A DNA stretch of 64,000 nt from Geodermatophilus aquaeductus (GCF_900182545.1 NZ_FXTJ01000006.1:62001-126000), one strand, 5' to 3'. Numbered from the stretch's first letter, positions 23,600-31,737 are shown. Program-made: numbers and translations. Notes: generated by a model from the sequence alone, not told the origin.

Positions 23600-24196
23600 T
23601 CAGGCGTCCAGCGGGTTCGCGCGCGCCCGGTCGGCGAAGCCGCTCGCTGTGAACCGGCCCGCGAGGGAGTCGGGCTTGCGGCGGGCCTGGTCGGTGAAGC
23701 AGGCGACGAACTCGTCGATCAGCCCGAGCCGCGGATACCGGCTGAGGACCTCGGCGCGCAGCTCCGCGGGCCAGGCGTCCGGGTCGCGCCCGGAGATGTC
23801 CAGCCCGGTGGCCAGCTCCAGCAGGTGCCCCTCGGGATCGGCCGCGACGTCGACCTCCGGGGCCATGTGCGCGACGACGATCTCCGCCACCCGCCGGCGG
23901 CGCTCGACCGGCCAGCCCGCGCCCGCGGCGAACACCCAGCCGACCGCACCGCCGGCGTCCTCGAACGGCAGCGTGGCGCTGTCGAACACCGGTGTCAGGC
24001 CGAGGTCGTGGACCATCGCCGACACGAACAGCAGCTCGGCGTCGAAGGCGATGCCGTGCCGGGCCGCGTGGTCGGCGGCCCACAGGTAGGAGCGCAGGCA
24101 GTGGTTGACCAGCGCCGGGGAGCTGAACTCGGCCACCACCTCGGCGGCGAGGCGGCAGGCGGCGGTGTCGGGCAGCGCGGGTAGGGAGACGGTCAC
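23600..24196 (-). CDS. HD-domain hydrolase, cyanamide hydratase-like
   Basis: A 198-residue all-helical protein with HD-superfamily metal ligands: a His in SPALVNHCLRSYLWA, the HD pair in SAMVHDLGLTP, and a later His in EIVVAHMAPE. The pattern and length match the small HD family that includes Ddi2/cyanamide-hydratase-like proteins. Substrate is unknown. GTG 24196 is the family-like start (VTVSLPALPDTAA). It ends four bases from the convergent kinase gene with no terminator between them. Confidence 0.8.
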   Translation of the reverse strand: MTVSLPALPDTAACRLAAEVVAEFSSPALVNHCLRSYLWAADHAARHGIAFDAELLFVSAMVHDLGLTPVFDSATLPFEDAGGAVGWVFAAGAGWPVERRRRVAEIVVAHMAPEVDVAADPEGHLLELATGLDISGRDPDAWPAELRAEVLSRYPRLGLIDEFVACFTDQARRKPDSLAGRFTASGFADRARANPLDA

Positions 24197-24288
24197 GGAC
24201 GGGGAGTGTGCCGCCGTCCGGGACCGTTCCCCGGGGACGCCGCGCGTCCTGGCAGGTCCGTTGCGGAACCCGGCAGGGACGACGCCGG

Positions 24289-25260
24289 TCAGGACGCCTT
24301 GAGCTCCTTGACCCGCGCGATGAGCCCGTCGCCGCCGGTGCAGGCGTCGATGAAGCCGTCGGGGTCGGGTCCGGCGTTCTGCAGCACGATGTGGTCGAAG
24401 CCCGCGTCGACGTAGGGCTGCACCTGCTGCAGGTGCTTCTCGGGGTCGGGGCCGCAGGAGAACTGCTGGCGGATGTCGTCGGGCTTCACCGTCTGGCTGG
24501 CGGCGTCGAAGTTGACCGGGTTGGGCAGCTCGCTCATCACCTTCCAGCCGGTCAGCGCCCAGCGGCTGGTCTCCAGCGCCTCCTGGACGGCGGCCTCCTC
24601 GTCGGTGGCCCAGGCCATCGGCACCTCGGCGTAGAGCGGGCCGGAGCCGCCGGCGTCGCGGAAGGCGCTGACGAGGTCCTCGCGCGGCTCGGTGGCGAAC
24701 AGCCCGTCGCCGTACTCGGCGGCGAGCGCGGAGGCGTTGTGCCCGCCGCTGGCCACGGCGATCACCGGCAGCTGCTCGGGCAGGTCGAAGACGCGCGCGT
24801 CCTCCAGCTGCAGGTACTTGCCCTCGAAGGTCTGGTACCCGCCCTGCCACAGCTGCTTGATGATCTGCAGCGCCTCGCGCAGCATCTCGTGGCGCACGTG
24901 CACGGCCGGCCAGCCGGTGCCCACGACGTGCTCGTTGAGCCGCTCACCGGCGCCGATGCCGAGGGTGAAGCGGCCGCCGGAGAGGATCTGCACCGTCGCC
25001 GCGGCCTGGGCGACGATCGCCGGGTGGTACCGGATGATCGGGCAGGTCACGCCGGTGACCAGGCCGATCCGCTCGGTCTTCGCGGCCATCGCGCCGAGCA
25101 TTGACCAGGTGAACCCGCTGTGGCCCTGGGTCTCCAGCCACGGGTGGTAGTGGTCGCTGAGCTCGACGAAGTCGAAGCCGGCCTCCTCGGCGCGGACCGT
25201 CTGCCGGACGATCTCCTCCGGCGGGAAGGCCTCGGTGGCGAGCTTCAGTCCGACCTGCAT
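24289..25260 (-). CDS. F420-dependent LLM-class oxidoreductase, G6PDH-related
   Basis: A 323-residue TIM-barrel oxidoreductase of the luciferase-like family. MQVGLKLATEAFPPEEIVRQ, the SDHYHPWLETQGHSGFTW segment and LSGGRFTLGIGAGERLNEHV are typical of the F420-dependent subgroup close to F420-glucose-6-phosphate dehydrogenase. The catalytic-type His is in SDHYHPW. It should move hydride between F420 and a sugar phosphate or unknown organic substrate. ATG 25260 is the family start. It is a monocistronic gene divergent from the LAGLIDADG gene. Confidence 0.88.
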   Translation of the reverse strand: MQVGLKLATEAFPPEEIVRQTVRAEEAGFDFVELSDHYHPWLETQGHSGFTWSMLGAMAAKTERIGLVTGVTCPIIRYHPAIVAQAAATVQILSGGRFTLGIGAGERLNEHVVGTGWPAVHVRHEMLREALQIIKQLWQGGYQTFEGKYLQLEDARVFDLPEQLPVIAVASGGHNASALAAEYGDGLFATEPREDLVSAFRDAGGSGPLYAEVPMAWATDEEAAVQEALETSRWALTGWKVMSELPNPVNFDAASQTVKPDDIRQQFSCGPDPEKHLQQVQPYVDAGFDHIVLQNAGPDPDGFIDACTGGDGLIARVKELKAS

Positions 25261-25401
25261 CGCGTGCGTCCTCACTGCTGGGTTCCGGCGGTCGGACCGG
25301 GGCTGCCCGGGGCCCGCGGAACGGAAACGGCACGCCGGGGTCCCCGCGCCGGCTGTGCAGGGCACGGGGATTCCGTCGTCACCTCCAGGTACGCCTGCCT
25401 G

Positions 25402-26202
25402 GTGCCGCATCTCGACCTCACCGACCCGGCTCATGCCTACTTCTTCGGATTCGCCCAGACCGACGGGAGCCTCTACGCCGGTACGGGCCGGAGAGGTCGC
25501 CTCACGATCGAGCTGTCGCAGCGGGACGAGGACGTACTGCACTCCTTCACTGCCCTCTTCACGGTCCCTTCGCGGGTGACCTACCGCGAGCGCACCACCA
25601 ACTTCGGGCCGCACCGTTCCGTTGTCTGGACACTGTGCGACCGCACGTTCCGTCAGGAGCTGGTCGAGCTCGGACTGCCGACCGGGCGCAAGTCGACGAG
25701 CGTGGCACCACCGACGACCGCGTTCAGCGTCCGGGACTACCTCCGCGGCCTGGTCGACGGAGACGGGAGCGTCGGCTTCACCCGCACGGGACGGCCCTTC
25801 GTCAGCTTCGTCACCGCAAGCCGGCCGTTGGCCGAGTTCTTCTGTACGCAGGCGCGTGAGATCGCAGGAGCGTGCCGGACGCCCAGCCGGAACAGGCGCG
25901 ACGACATCTACAACCCGCTCGTGACGAGCGATCCCGCCGCTTCTCTCGCTGCGTGGCTGTACCCCGCGGGATGCCTCGCGCTCGAGCGGAAGCGCGCCGC
26001 GGCCGCACTCGTGGCCGCGTGGACGAGGCCAGCGTCGATGCGAGCCCGGCCGCTGGCCGGTGCACGACGGTGGACCGCCGAGGAGGACGCCGCGGTGTTC
26101 AACGGAACCCTCCGCGAGGCTGCAGCTCGACTCAGCCGCACCGAGAAGGCCGTGAACATCCGTCGGTCCCGCCTGCGGCAGGCGAGCCGCACGCACCGCT
26201 GA
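25402..26202 (+). CDS. Free-standing LAGLIDADG-type homing endonuclease with HTH tail
   Basis: A 266-residue protein with two LAGLIDADG-like helices: YFFGFAQTDGSLY near residue 13 and YLRGLVDGDGSVGF near residue 115, each ending in the catalytic acidic residue. The C-terminal 60 residues read as a Myb/SANT-like DNA-binding unit (ARRWTAEEDAAVFNGTLREA then LSRTEKAVNIRRSRLR). No intein or intron splice motifs surround it. Start is GTG 25402, where the family sequence LDLTDPAHAY begins. Codon choice is visibly less GC-biased than in the neighbours, suggesting acquisition. Just downstream is a coding remnant. Activity is not provable here. Confidence 0.75.
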   Translation: MPHLDLTDPAHAYFFGFAQTDGSLYAGTGRRGRLTIELSQRDEDVLHSFTALFTVPSRVTYRERTTNFGPHRSVVWTLCDRTFRQELVELGLPTGRKSTSVAPPTTAFSVRDYLRGLVDGDGSVGFTRTGRPFVSFVTASRPLAEFFCTQAREIAGACRTPSRNRRDDIYNPLVTSDPAASLAAWLYPAGCLALERKRAAAALVAAWTRPASMRARPLAGARRWTAEEDAAVFNGTLREAAARLSRTEKAVNIRRSRLRQASRTHR

Positions 26203-26224
26203 GACAGCGTCCCCCGCTCGTAGG

Positions 26225-26305
26225 CGCACGTGGTTCACCGCAGCCGCCGACCTGGTGGAGGTGCGGCACACGCTGCGCCAGGTGGTGAACGTCAAGGGCG
26301 ACTAG
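26225..26305 (+). pseudogene. 3' remnant of an unidentified gene
   Basis: About 26 codons ending at a TAG read RTWFTAAADLVEV then RHTLRQVVNVKGD. Codon third positions are almost all G or C, like real genes here, but the frame has no start or ribosome site and loses coding character just upstream. It looks like the C-terminal end of a gene lost by deletion or insertion. The parent gene is not recognised. Confidence 0.35.
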
Positions 26306-26314
26306 ATCCCCGCC

Positions 26315-26360
26315 GCGCGCTCGTGCTCTGCCCACAGTCGTGGGCAGAGCACGAGCGCGC
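26315..26360. repeat. Large palindromic repeat, copy 1
   Basis: Perfect inverted repeat with 21-base arms and a 4-base loop (GCGCGCTCGTGCTCTGCCCA opening). Its core CTCGTGCTCTGCCC...GTGGGCAGAGCACGAG recurs at 29771-29812. It lies between the remnant and the LysR gene and can act as a terminator. Confidence 0.85.
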
Positions 26361-26440
26361 CGGACCGCTTCCCCGGTGGGCGGGTCGGGGAGGACAGTCG
26401 GCACGCGCGCGGCGTCGGCGCCGGGCGCGGGAGGTGCACC

Positions 26441-27298
26441 GTGGACGTCGAGTCGCTGCGCTACGTCCTCACCCTCGCCGAGGAGCTGCACTTCGGCCGG
26501 TCCGCGCGGCGCCACTTCCTCGACGCGGGCGCGTTCTCCCGGCGCGTCCAGCGGCTCGAGCACGACCTCGGCGCCCGGCTGTTCGACCGCACCAGCCGAC
26601 GGGTGACCCTCACGGCCGCCGGCGAGCGGGTCGTCGCCCACGCCCGCACGGTGCTCGCCGCGCTCGACCGGCTGCCCGAGGTCGCCACCGCCCGCGACGG
26701 CGCGGACGGCGTCCTGCGCGTGGGCGTCCTCGGCTTCGGCGTCGCCGACCGGTGGCCGGCGCTGCGCGACGTCGTCACCGCGGCCGCGCCCGGCGTGCGG
26801 CTGGTGCACGCCGAGCTCGACATGGACGACCAGTACGACGCCGTCCGCCGCGGCGACCTCGACGTCGGGCTGGTGCAGCACTTCGGCGGCGTCGACGGGC
26901 TCGACTTCCGGACCGTCCTGCGCACCCCCGCGGTGGTCGTGGCGCCGGCGGACTCGCCGCTGGCCGACGCCCCGGCGCTGACCGCCGACGACGTCGCCGA
27001 CCAGGCGTGGCTGCGGCTGTCCGCCGCCCACCCGCGCTTCCGCGACTGGATCGGCCCGGCCGGCGTCGGCGGCTCCGGCACCGCCATCCGCCACCCGGCC
27101 GCGATCCCCACGGCGGTGGCGACCACCGGCCTGCTCGGCCTGCACGGCGCCGCCGCGGCGAGGTTCTTCCCCCGGCCCGACGTCCGGTTCGTGCCCTTCG
27201 ACGGGCCGCCGGTGGAGGTCGCCGTCGTCACCCGGGCCGCGGACTGCCGCCCGGAGGTGGCGGCCTTCCGGGAGGCGGCCACCGCGGTCGCAAGCTGA
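26441..27298 (+). CDS. LysR-family transcriptional regulator
   Basis: A 285-residue LysR protein. The N-terminal winged helix (MDVESLRYVLTLAEELHFGR, then GAFSRRVQRLEHDLGARLFD) is complete. The following substrate domain is about 200 residues (GVLRVGVLGFGVADR onward). GTG 26441 follows GGGAGGTGCACC. It precedes the amidohydrolase and SMP-30 genes on the same strand, so it may regulate them. LysR genes are more often divergent from their targets, so this is a weak inference. Confidence 0.9.
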   Translation: MDVESLRYVLTLAEELHFGRSARRHFLDAGAFSRRVQRLEHDLGARLFDRTSRRVTLTAAGERVVAHARTVLAALDRLPEVATARDGADGVLRVGVLGFGVADRWPALRDVVTAAAPGVRLVHAELDMDDQYDAVRRGDLDVGLVQHFGGVDGLDFRTVLRTPAVVVAPADSPLADAPALTADDVADQAWLRLSAAHPRFRDWIGPAGVGGSGTAIRHPAAIPTAVATTGLLGLHGAAAARFFPRPDVRFVPFDGPPVEVAVVTRAADCRPEVAAFREAATAVAS

Positions 27299-27399
27299 TC
27301 GTTGCCGATCCGGCGGATGATCCGGCGCCCCTCCCGGTGGTGGGGTGGCCCCGAGGAGCCGGCAGCGAGGCCGGTCCCCGACGTCGCGGAGGTCCGGTC

Positions 27400-28833
27400 A
27401 TGGCCCAGCAGCGCACTCTGATCACCGGCGGGCACGTCGTCTCGATGGACCCGGCGATCGGCGACCTGCCGGTCGGGGACGTGCTCGTCGAGGACGGCGC
27501 GATCGTCGCCGTCGCCCCGTCGGTCCCGGCCGGCGACGCCGAGGTGATCGACGCGACCGGGCACGTCGTGCTGCCCGGGCTGATCGACACCCACCGGCAC
27601 ACCTGGCAGTCGATCGTCCGCGGCATCTGCGCCGACTGGACGCTCGGCGACTACTACTTCGGCATCCGGCTGGCGATCTCGCCGGCGATGACCCCCGAGG
27701 ACGTGCGGCTCGGCCAGGTCGTCGGCGGCGCGGACGCGCTCAACGCCGGGGTGACGACGCTGCTGGACTTCTCGCACACGAACAACACCCCCGACCACTC
27801 CGACGCCGCGATCAGCGGCATCCGCGAGTCCGGGGTGCGCGCGGCGCACTGCCACGGCTTCTTCGAGAGCCGCCCGGCCGATCCGCAGTTCGGCAGCCAC
27901 GCCGACCGGGTGCGCGACTTCGCCCGGCTGGCGCGGTCCGTCGAGGGCGGCGGAGGACTGGTGACCCTCGGCGTCTCGCTGAGCGAGGTGTTCGGCCAGC
28001 CGTGGCAGCAGACGGTCGACGAGCTGACGCTGGCGCGCGAGCACGGCGCGCTGGTGGTCACCCACACCGGCTGCGTGTGGGGCAGCTGCGTGACCGGCGG
28101 CATCCGGGAGCTCGACGCCGCCGGGCTGCTCGGCCCGGACATCGTGCACGTGCACTGCAACGCCCTGGACGACGACGAGTGGGCGGCGCTGGCCCGCAGC
28201 GGCGGCAAGGTGTCGATCTCGGTGGAGACCGAGCTGAACATGGGCATGGGCCGGCCGGTGTTCGAGCGGTGCCGCCGGCACGGGCTGGCGCCGACGCTGT
28301 CGGCCGACGTCATCTCGCTCAACAGCGGCGACCTGTGGCACCAGATGCGCTTCGGCCTCGGCTTCGACCGCTGGGACGCCACGCACGCGGTCAACCTGGC
28401 CGGCCGCATGCCCGAGACGGTGACCTCCACCGCGCGCGACGCGCTCACCTGGACGACGGTCAACGCGGCCGAGGCGATGGGCATGGGCGACCGCATCGGC
28501 TCGCTCACCCCCGGCAAGCGCGCCGACCTCGTCCTGGTGGGCGGCCCCTCGTTCGAGATGGCGCCGCGTCCCGACGTCGTCGGCTCGCTGGTCTTCCAGA
28601 CGACGGTCGCGGACGTGCGGACGGTCCTGGTGGACGGCCGGGTGGTCAAGCGCGACGGCGTGCTCGTCGACCACGACCTGCGCGCGCTCACCCGGCAGGC
28701 CGAGACCGCGTGCGAGGACGTGCTGCAGCGGGTGGCCGACAACGGCCAGACCCTGCCCGGCACGCCCGAGAACGGATGGGACCTCATGGAGCCGCTGTTC
28801 CAGGCCAACCGCCCGCAGCCGGTGGCGCGGTGA
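27400..28833 (+). CDS. Amidohydrolase, ATZ/TRZ-type deaminase or chlorohydrolase family
   Basis: A 477-residue metal-dependent hydrolase. The metal motif is VLPGLIDTHRHTWQS, with later His ligands in VTHTGCVWGSC and IVHVHCNALDDDEW and an Asp in LSADVISLNSGD. The N- and C-terminal strands form the composite beta-sandwich (LITGGHVVSMDP; TPGKRADLVLVGG). Such enzymes deaminate or dechlorinate purines, pyrimidines, triazines or related amidines; substrate unknown. ATG 27400 follows GGAGGTCCGGTC. It is 101 bases after LysR and 30 bases before the SMP-30 gene, so an operon is likely. Confidence 0.88.
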   Translation: MAQQRTLITGGHVVSMDPAIGDLPVGDVLVEDGAIVAVAPSVPAGDAEVIDATGHVVLPGLIDTHRHTWQSIVRGICADWTLGDYYFGIRLAISPAMTPEDVRLGQVVGGADALNAGVTTLLDFSHTNNTPDHSDAAISGIRESGVRAAHCHGFFESRPADPQFGSHADRVRDFARLARSVEGGGGLVTLGVSLSEVFGQPWQQTVDELTLAREHGALVVTHTGCVWGSCVTGGIRELDAAGLLGPDIVHVHCNALDDDEWAALARSGGKVSISVETELNMGMGRPVFERCRRHGLAPTLSADVISLNSGDLWHQMRFGLGFDRWDATHAVNLAGRMPETVTSTARDALTWTTVNAAEAMGMGDRIGSLTPGKRADLVLVGGPSFEMAPRPDVVGSLVFQTTVADVRTVLVDGRVVKRDGVLVDHDLRALTRQAETACEDVLQRVADNGQTLPGTPENGWDLMEPLFQANRPQPVAR

Positions 28834-28850
28834 CACAGGTCACCGGGCCC

Positions 28851-28856
28851 TAGGGT
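28851..28856 (+). promoter_or_regulatory. Possible leaderless -10 element (TAGGGT)
   Basis: TAGGGT lies seven bases before ATG 28864, a spacing that would start the mRNA at the start codon. A short palindrome (GGTGAC and GTCACC) overlaps the preceding stop. There is no good -35, so this is only a candidate internal promoter. Confidence 0.3.
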
Positions 28857-28863
28857 CGGCGCC

Positions 28864-29763
28864 ATGGCGGAGCGGGTGGTCAGGACGGTGCTCACCGGCG
28901 GCGGGTTCTTCGAGGGCCCGCGCTGGCACGACGGCACGTGGTGGGTGTCGGACTTCTACCGGCACACGGTCAGCCGGGTGAGCGCCGACGGGCGGGAGAC
29001 GGTGCAGTTCGAGGTGCCCGGGCAGCCCTCGGGCATGGGCTGGCTGCCCGACGGGTCGCTGGTGGTCGTGTCGATGAAGACCCACGCGGTGCTGCGCTGG
29101 GACGGGTCGTCGCTGTCGACGCACGCCGACCTGTCGGCGCACTGCGGCGGGCACCTCAACGACCTCGTCGTCGACGCGGCCGGGCACGTGTTCGCCGGCG
29201 ACTTCGGCTACGACCTCATGGGCGGCGGGGCGGTCGCGACGGCGTCGCTCAAGCGGATCGACCCCGACGGCACGGTGTCGGTGGCCGCCGACGGGCTGCA
29301 GTTCCCCAACGGCGCCGTCATCACCCCCGACGGCGGCACGCTCGTCGTCGGCGAGACCCTCGGCAACCGCTACACCGCCTTCGACCTGGCGGCCGACGGG
29401 TCGCTGACGAACCGCCGCGTGTGGGCCTCGCTCGGGCCGGAGGTCACGGGGGCGACGACCGAGGAGGTGCTCGGCCAGCTCGCCGTCGCCCCGGACGGCT
29501 GCGCGCTCGACGCCGACGGCTGCATCTGGGTGGCCGACGCCGTGGGCGGCCGGGTCGTGCGGGTGGCGGAGGGCGGCGGGATCGTGGACGCCGTCGCCGC
29601 GCCCGAGGGCCTCGGCGTGTACGCCTGCATGCTCGGCGGCGACGACGGCCGGACGCTGCTCCTGTGCGCCGCGCCGGACTTCTACGAGCACAACCGCGCG
29701 CCGGTGCGCGAGGCGGTGCTGCTGGCCACCGAGGTCGACGTCCCCCACGCCGGCCTGCCCTGA
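28864..29763 (+). CDS. SMP-30/gluconolactonase-family beta-propeller hydrolase
   Basis: A 299-residue six-bladed propeller of the SMP-30/gluconolactonase/LRE family. The metal-site Glu is in GGGFFEGPRWHDGTWWVSDF, with Asn/Asp ligands in GGHLNDLVVD and IWVADAVGGRVV. Enzymes of this class open sugar or aromatic lactones; the substrate here is unknown. ATG 28864 fits the family N terminus. It ends the LysR-amidohydrolase-SMP-30 set, followed eight bases later by the second copy of the large palindrome. Confidence 0.88.
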   Translation: MAERVVRTVLTGGGFFEGPRWHDGTWWVSDFYRHTVSRVSADGRETVQFEVPGQPSGMGWLPDGSLVVVSMKTHAVLRWDGSSLSTHADLSAHCGGHLNDLVVDAAGHVFAGDFGYDLMGGGAVATASLKRIDPDGTVSVAADGLQFPNGAVITPDGGTLVVGETLGNRYTAFDLAADGSLTNRRVWASLGPEVTGATTEEVLGQLAVAPDGCALDADGCIWVADAVGGRVVRVAEGGGIVDAVAAPEGLGVYACMLGGDDGRTLLLCAAPDFYEHNRAPVREAVLLATEVDVPHAGLP

Positions 29764-29770
29764 CCGCCCG

Positions 29771-29812
29771 GTCCTCGTGCTCTGCCCCCGATCGTGGGCA
29801 GAGCACGAGGAC
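29771..29812. repeat. Large palindromic repeat, copy 2
   Basis: 17-base perfect arms (GTCCTCGTGCTCTGCCC and complement) with an 8-base centre. The core matches copy 1 at 26315. It probably works as a bidirectional terminator between the SMP-30 gene and the convergent stressosome operon. Confidence 0.85.
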
Positions 29813-29820
29813 CCGCCGGA

Positions 29821-30030
29821 TCACCCCGGCCCGTTGCCGCTGCCGGGGAAGCCGGGGCGGTCCCCGGTGCCCATGCCGCCCTGGCCGGCCCGCGGTTCCT
29901 GCTCGGGGGCGGCGCCGACCCGGCCGTCCTCGTCGTCGTGCAGCGGGCGCTCGCCGGGCAGGACGCCGTCCTCGCCGGAGCGGTCGTTCGTGCCGCCGTA
30001 GGGGCGGCCGGTCATCGAGCCCTCGGTCAT
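29821..30030 (-). CDS. Small hydrophilic protein, unknown
   Basis: A 69-residue, Gly/Asp/Pro-rich polar protein (SGEDGVLPGERPLHDDEDGR) with no hydrophobic core, likely disordered. Start is ATG 30030, after GGAGGTCCGCG, which is the best evidence that it is real. It is the last same-strand gene after the stressosome operon but is separated from it by a hairpin at 30096-30123. Small disordered proteins of this sort are common stress genes in this group; that is inference. Confidence 0.6.
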   Translation of the reverse strand: MTEGSMTGRPYGGTNDRSGEDGVLPGERPLHDDEDGRVGAAPEQEPRAGQGGMGTGDRPGFPGSGNGPG

Positions 30031-30095
30031 CGCGGACCTCCGGAGTCGTGCACGGACCGGGCGGTTCGGCTCACCCCCGGTCGGACCGCGGGTAC

Positions 30096-30123
30096 CCCAC
30101 CGTGCGGCCCGGGACACGGTGGG
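30096..30123 (-). terminator. Hairpin after the stressosome operon
   Basis: 9-base perfect arms (CCCACCGTG and CACGGTGGG) around a 10-base loop, 15 bases past the stop at 30138. Confidence 0.6.
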
Positions 30124-30137
30124 CCGGGGTGGCGGGG

Positions 30138-30440
30138 TCAGCCCGGGCGGCCGCGCCCGCCGGGGGAACGCCGCTGCGACATGTCGTAGCTGGCGACCAG
30201 CTCGAGCAGGAAGTCCGACGCCGCCTGCGCCACGGCCGGGACCTCGTCGGCGGGGGTGTCGCGCAGCACCTCGATGAGGACGTCGTGGTGCACACGGACC
30301 ACCTCCAGCAGGCTGATGTCCGCGGCGAGCGCCGAGCGCCCGAGCTGGTAGCCGGCGGCCAGCGCCGACTCCTCGCGGCGGCCGAGGTGGCGCAGGAACG
30401 CCGCCCGGTGGTCCCGGTGCAGGTCGGCGATCGTGGTCAC
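30138..30440 (-). CDS. RsbU N-terminal-domain-only protein
   Basis: A 100-residue helical protein matching only the RsbT-binding N-terminal domain of RsbU (GYQLGRSALAADISLLEVVR, VHHDVLIEVL), with no PP2C domain after it. In Bacillus that domain receives RsbT and activates the phosphatase. Here it is the last gene of the stressosome operon, its GTG start overlapping the RsbS stop (GTGA at 30437-30440). It could bind the RsbT domain of the sigma fusion as an adaptor, anti-sigma or stabiliser, or bridge it to a phosphatase encoded elsewhere. The family assignment is good; the role is inference. Confidence 0.75.
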   Translation of the reverse strand: MTTIADLHRDHRAAFLRHLGRREESALAAGYQLGRSALAADISLLEVVRVHHDVLIEVLRDTPADEVPAVAQAASDFLLELVASYDMSQRRSPGGRGRPG

Positions 30441-30826
30441 CGGCCCGGGCCGATCGGCGCGCCGGTCACGGCGGCCAGGTGGGCCAGGCCCTCCTCCAGG
30501 TCCAGCGCCGTCACCAGGGACCCGGTGTCCATGCCGAGCTGGACGATGACGAACGCGACGTCGGGCTGGATGCCGACGATCACCGTCCGCGCGCCCCGCA
30601 GCCGCGCCATGTCCGCGACCCCGCGCAGGGTGCGGGTGGCGAAGGAGTCGATGACGTCGAGCGCCGCGACGTCGATGATCACGCCCTTCGCGCGGTCGTG
30701 ACCGATCCGGTCGATGAGGTCCGCGCGGAAGCGCTCCAGCTGCGTGTCGTCCAGGGCGGTGTGGATGGAGGCGATCAGGATGGCGCCCTGGCGCAGGATC
30801 GAGAACAGCCGTGGCCCGGACGTCAT
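30437..30826 (-). CDS. rsbS: Stressosome scaffold STAS protein RsbS
   Basis: A 129-residue STAS protein of the RsbS type. It shows ILRQGAILIASIHTALDD, GVIIDVAALDVIDSFATRTL with the conserved phosphorylatable Ser61, and VIVGIQPDVAFVIVQLG. RsbS and RsbR form the large stressosome particle that holds RsbT; RsbT phosphorylates this Ser when stress is sensed. The start ATG overlaps the rsbR stop (ATGA), and the next gene overlaps its stop, as in classical rsbRST operons. Confidence 0.92.
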   Translation of the reverse strand: MTSGPRLFSILRQGAILIASIHTALDDTQLERFRADLIDRIGHDRAKGVIIDVAALDVIDSFATRTLRGVADMARLRGARTVIVGIQPDVAFVIVQLGMDTGSLVTALDLEEGLAHLAAVTGAPIGPGR

Positions 30827-31737
30827 GGCGCCGGCGCTCCCTCGGGACGGGACGGCGCGTACCCGAGCATCCGCTCGGCCTCCTCCAGACCGCCCTGCAG
30901 GTCGCCGATCGTGGCCATCTTGCTCAGGTCGACGCCGATGGTGACCAGGGTCTGGGCGATGTCCGGCGAGAGCCCGGTGATGATGACGCTGGCGCCCATC
31001 AGCCGGGACGCGTCGACGGTCTGCACGAGGTGGTTGGCCACCGTCTCGTCCATCCCGGGGACACCGGTGATGTCGATGACGACGACCTTGGCGCGGTGCG
31101 TGCGGATCCCGCCGAGCAGCTGGACGGTGAGCTGGCGGGCGCGCTCGCTGTCGAGGACCCCGATGATCGGCAGGATCAGCAGCCGCTCCCGCACGGGCAG
31201 CACCGGCGTCGACAGCTCCCGGATGGAGTCCTGCTGCTGGCGGATGACCCGCTCGCGCTCGTCGACGAAGCTGACCGCCACGGTGTTGGCGATGCGGTTG
31301 GCGGCCGGCTCGTAGGCGTCGAGGACCCGGTTGAGCATGCCGAAGTCGCGCTGGTACTTCTCGAACAGCGAGCGGGCGAGCACGTCGCGCAGCAGCAGCA
31401 CGATGCCGACGACCTCGTGGGTCTCCACGCCCCGCGGGATGATCCGCTCGGAGAGGTCGCGGGCGTACTGCTGCAGCGCCGCCACGCTGCCGGTCTCGAG
31501 CACCTCCACGTAGTTGTCGTAGACCGACGTGGTCTCGGCCGCCATCTCCTGGCTCGTCATGGCCTGCAGCAGGTTCTCCTCGCGGATGCGGGAGACCCAC
31601 TGCTGGCGCAGCTTCGTGCGGTGCTCGCGCAGGTGCGCCACGAGCTCGGGGAGCAGCGCCTCGTCGTCGGAACCCGTCGTCCGCGGCTCCTCGGTCCGGG
31701 CTCCTGTACGGCTGCCGTCGTCCTGCGTGCCGGTCAT
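30823..31737 (-). CDS. rsbR: Stressosome sensor RsbR
   Basis: A 304-residue protein with an N-terminal globin-like RsbR sensor domain (about 25-165) and a C-terminal STAS domain (about 175-290: LPIIGVLDSERARQLTVQL, VVVIDITGVPGMDETVANHL, VIITGLSPDIAQTLV). Ser197 stands at the first RsbT phosphosite (Thr171 in Bacillus RsbRA). Glu231 stands at the second (Thr205), so that site may be fixed in a phosphomimetic state. The ligand of the sensor domain is unknown. ATG 31737 overlaps the stop of the sigma-RsbT gene (ATGA), so the proteins are translationally coupled. Confidence 0.92.
   Translation of the reverse strand: MTGTQDDGSRTGARTEEPRTTGSDDEALLPELVAHLREHRTKLRQQWVSRIREENLLQAMTSQEMAAETTSVYDNYVEVLETGSVAALQQYARDLSERIIPRGVETHEVVGIVLLLRDVLARSLFEKYQRDFGMLNRVLDAYEPAANRIANTVAVSFVDERERVIRQQQDSIRELSTPVLPVRERLLILPIIGVLDSERARQLTVQLLGGIRTHRAKVVVIDITGVPGMDETVANHLVQTVDASRLMGASVIITGLSPDIAQTLVTIGVDLSKMATIGDLQGGLEEAERMLGYAPSRPEGAPAP

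Noticed and set aside
26230..27399. Plus-strand frame continuous with the amidohydrolase gene
   Set aside because: It is Arg/Pro-rich and out of frame with the LysR gene; the amidohydrolase starts at ATG 27400 behind GGAGGT.
30437..31600. A long fused frame over rsbS and rsbR
   Set aside because: The upstream portion is out of frame with RsbR; two overlapping genes (ATGA) match the RsbR and RsbS families exactly.
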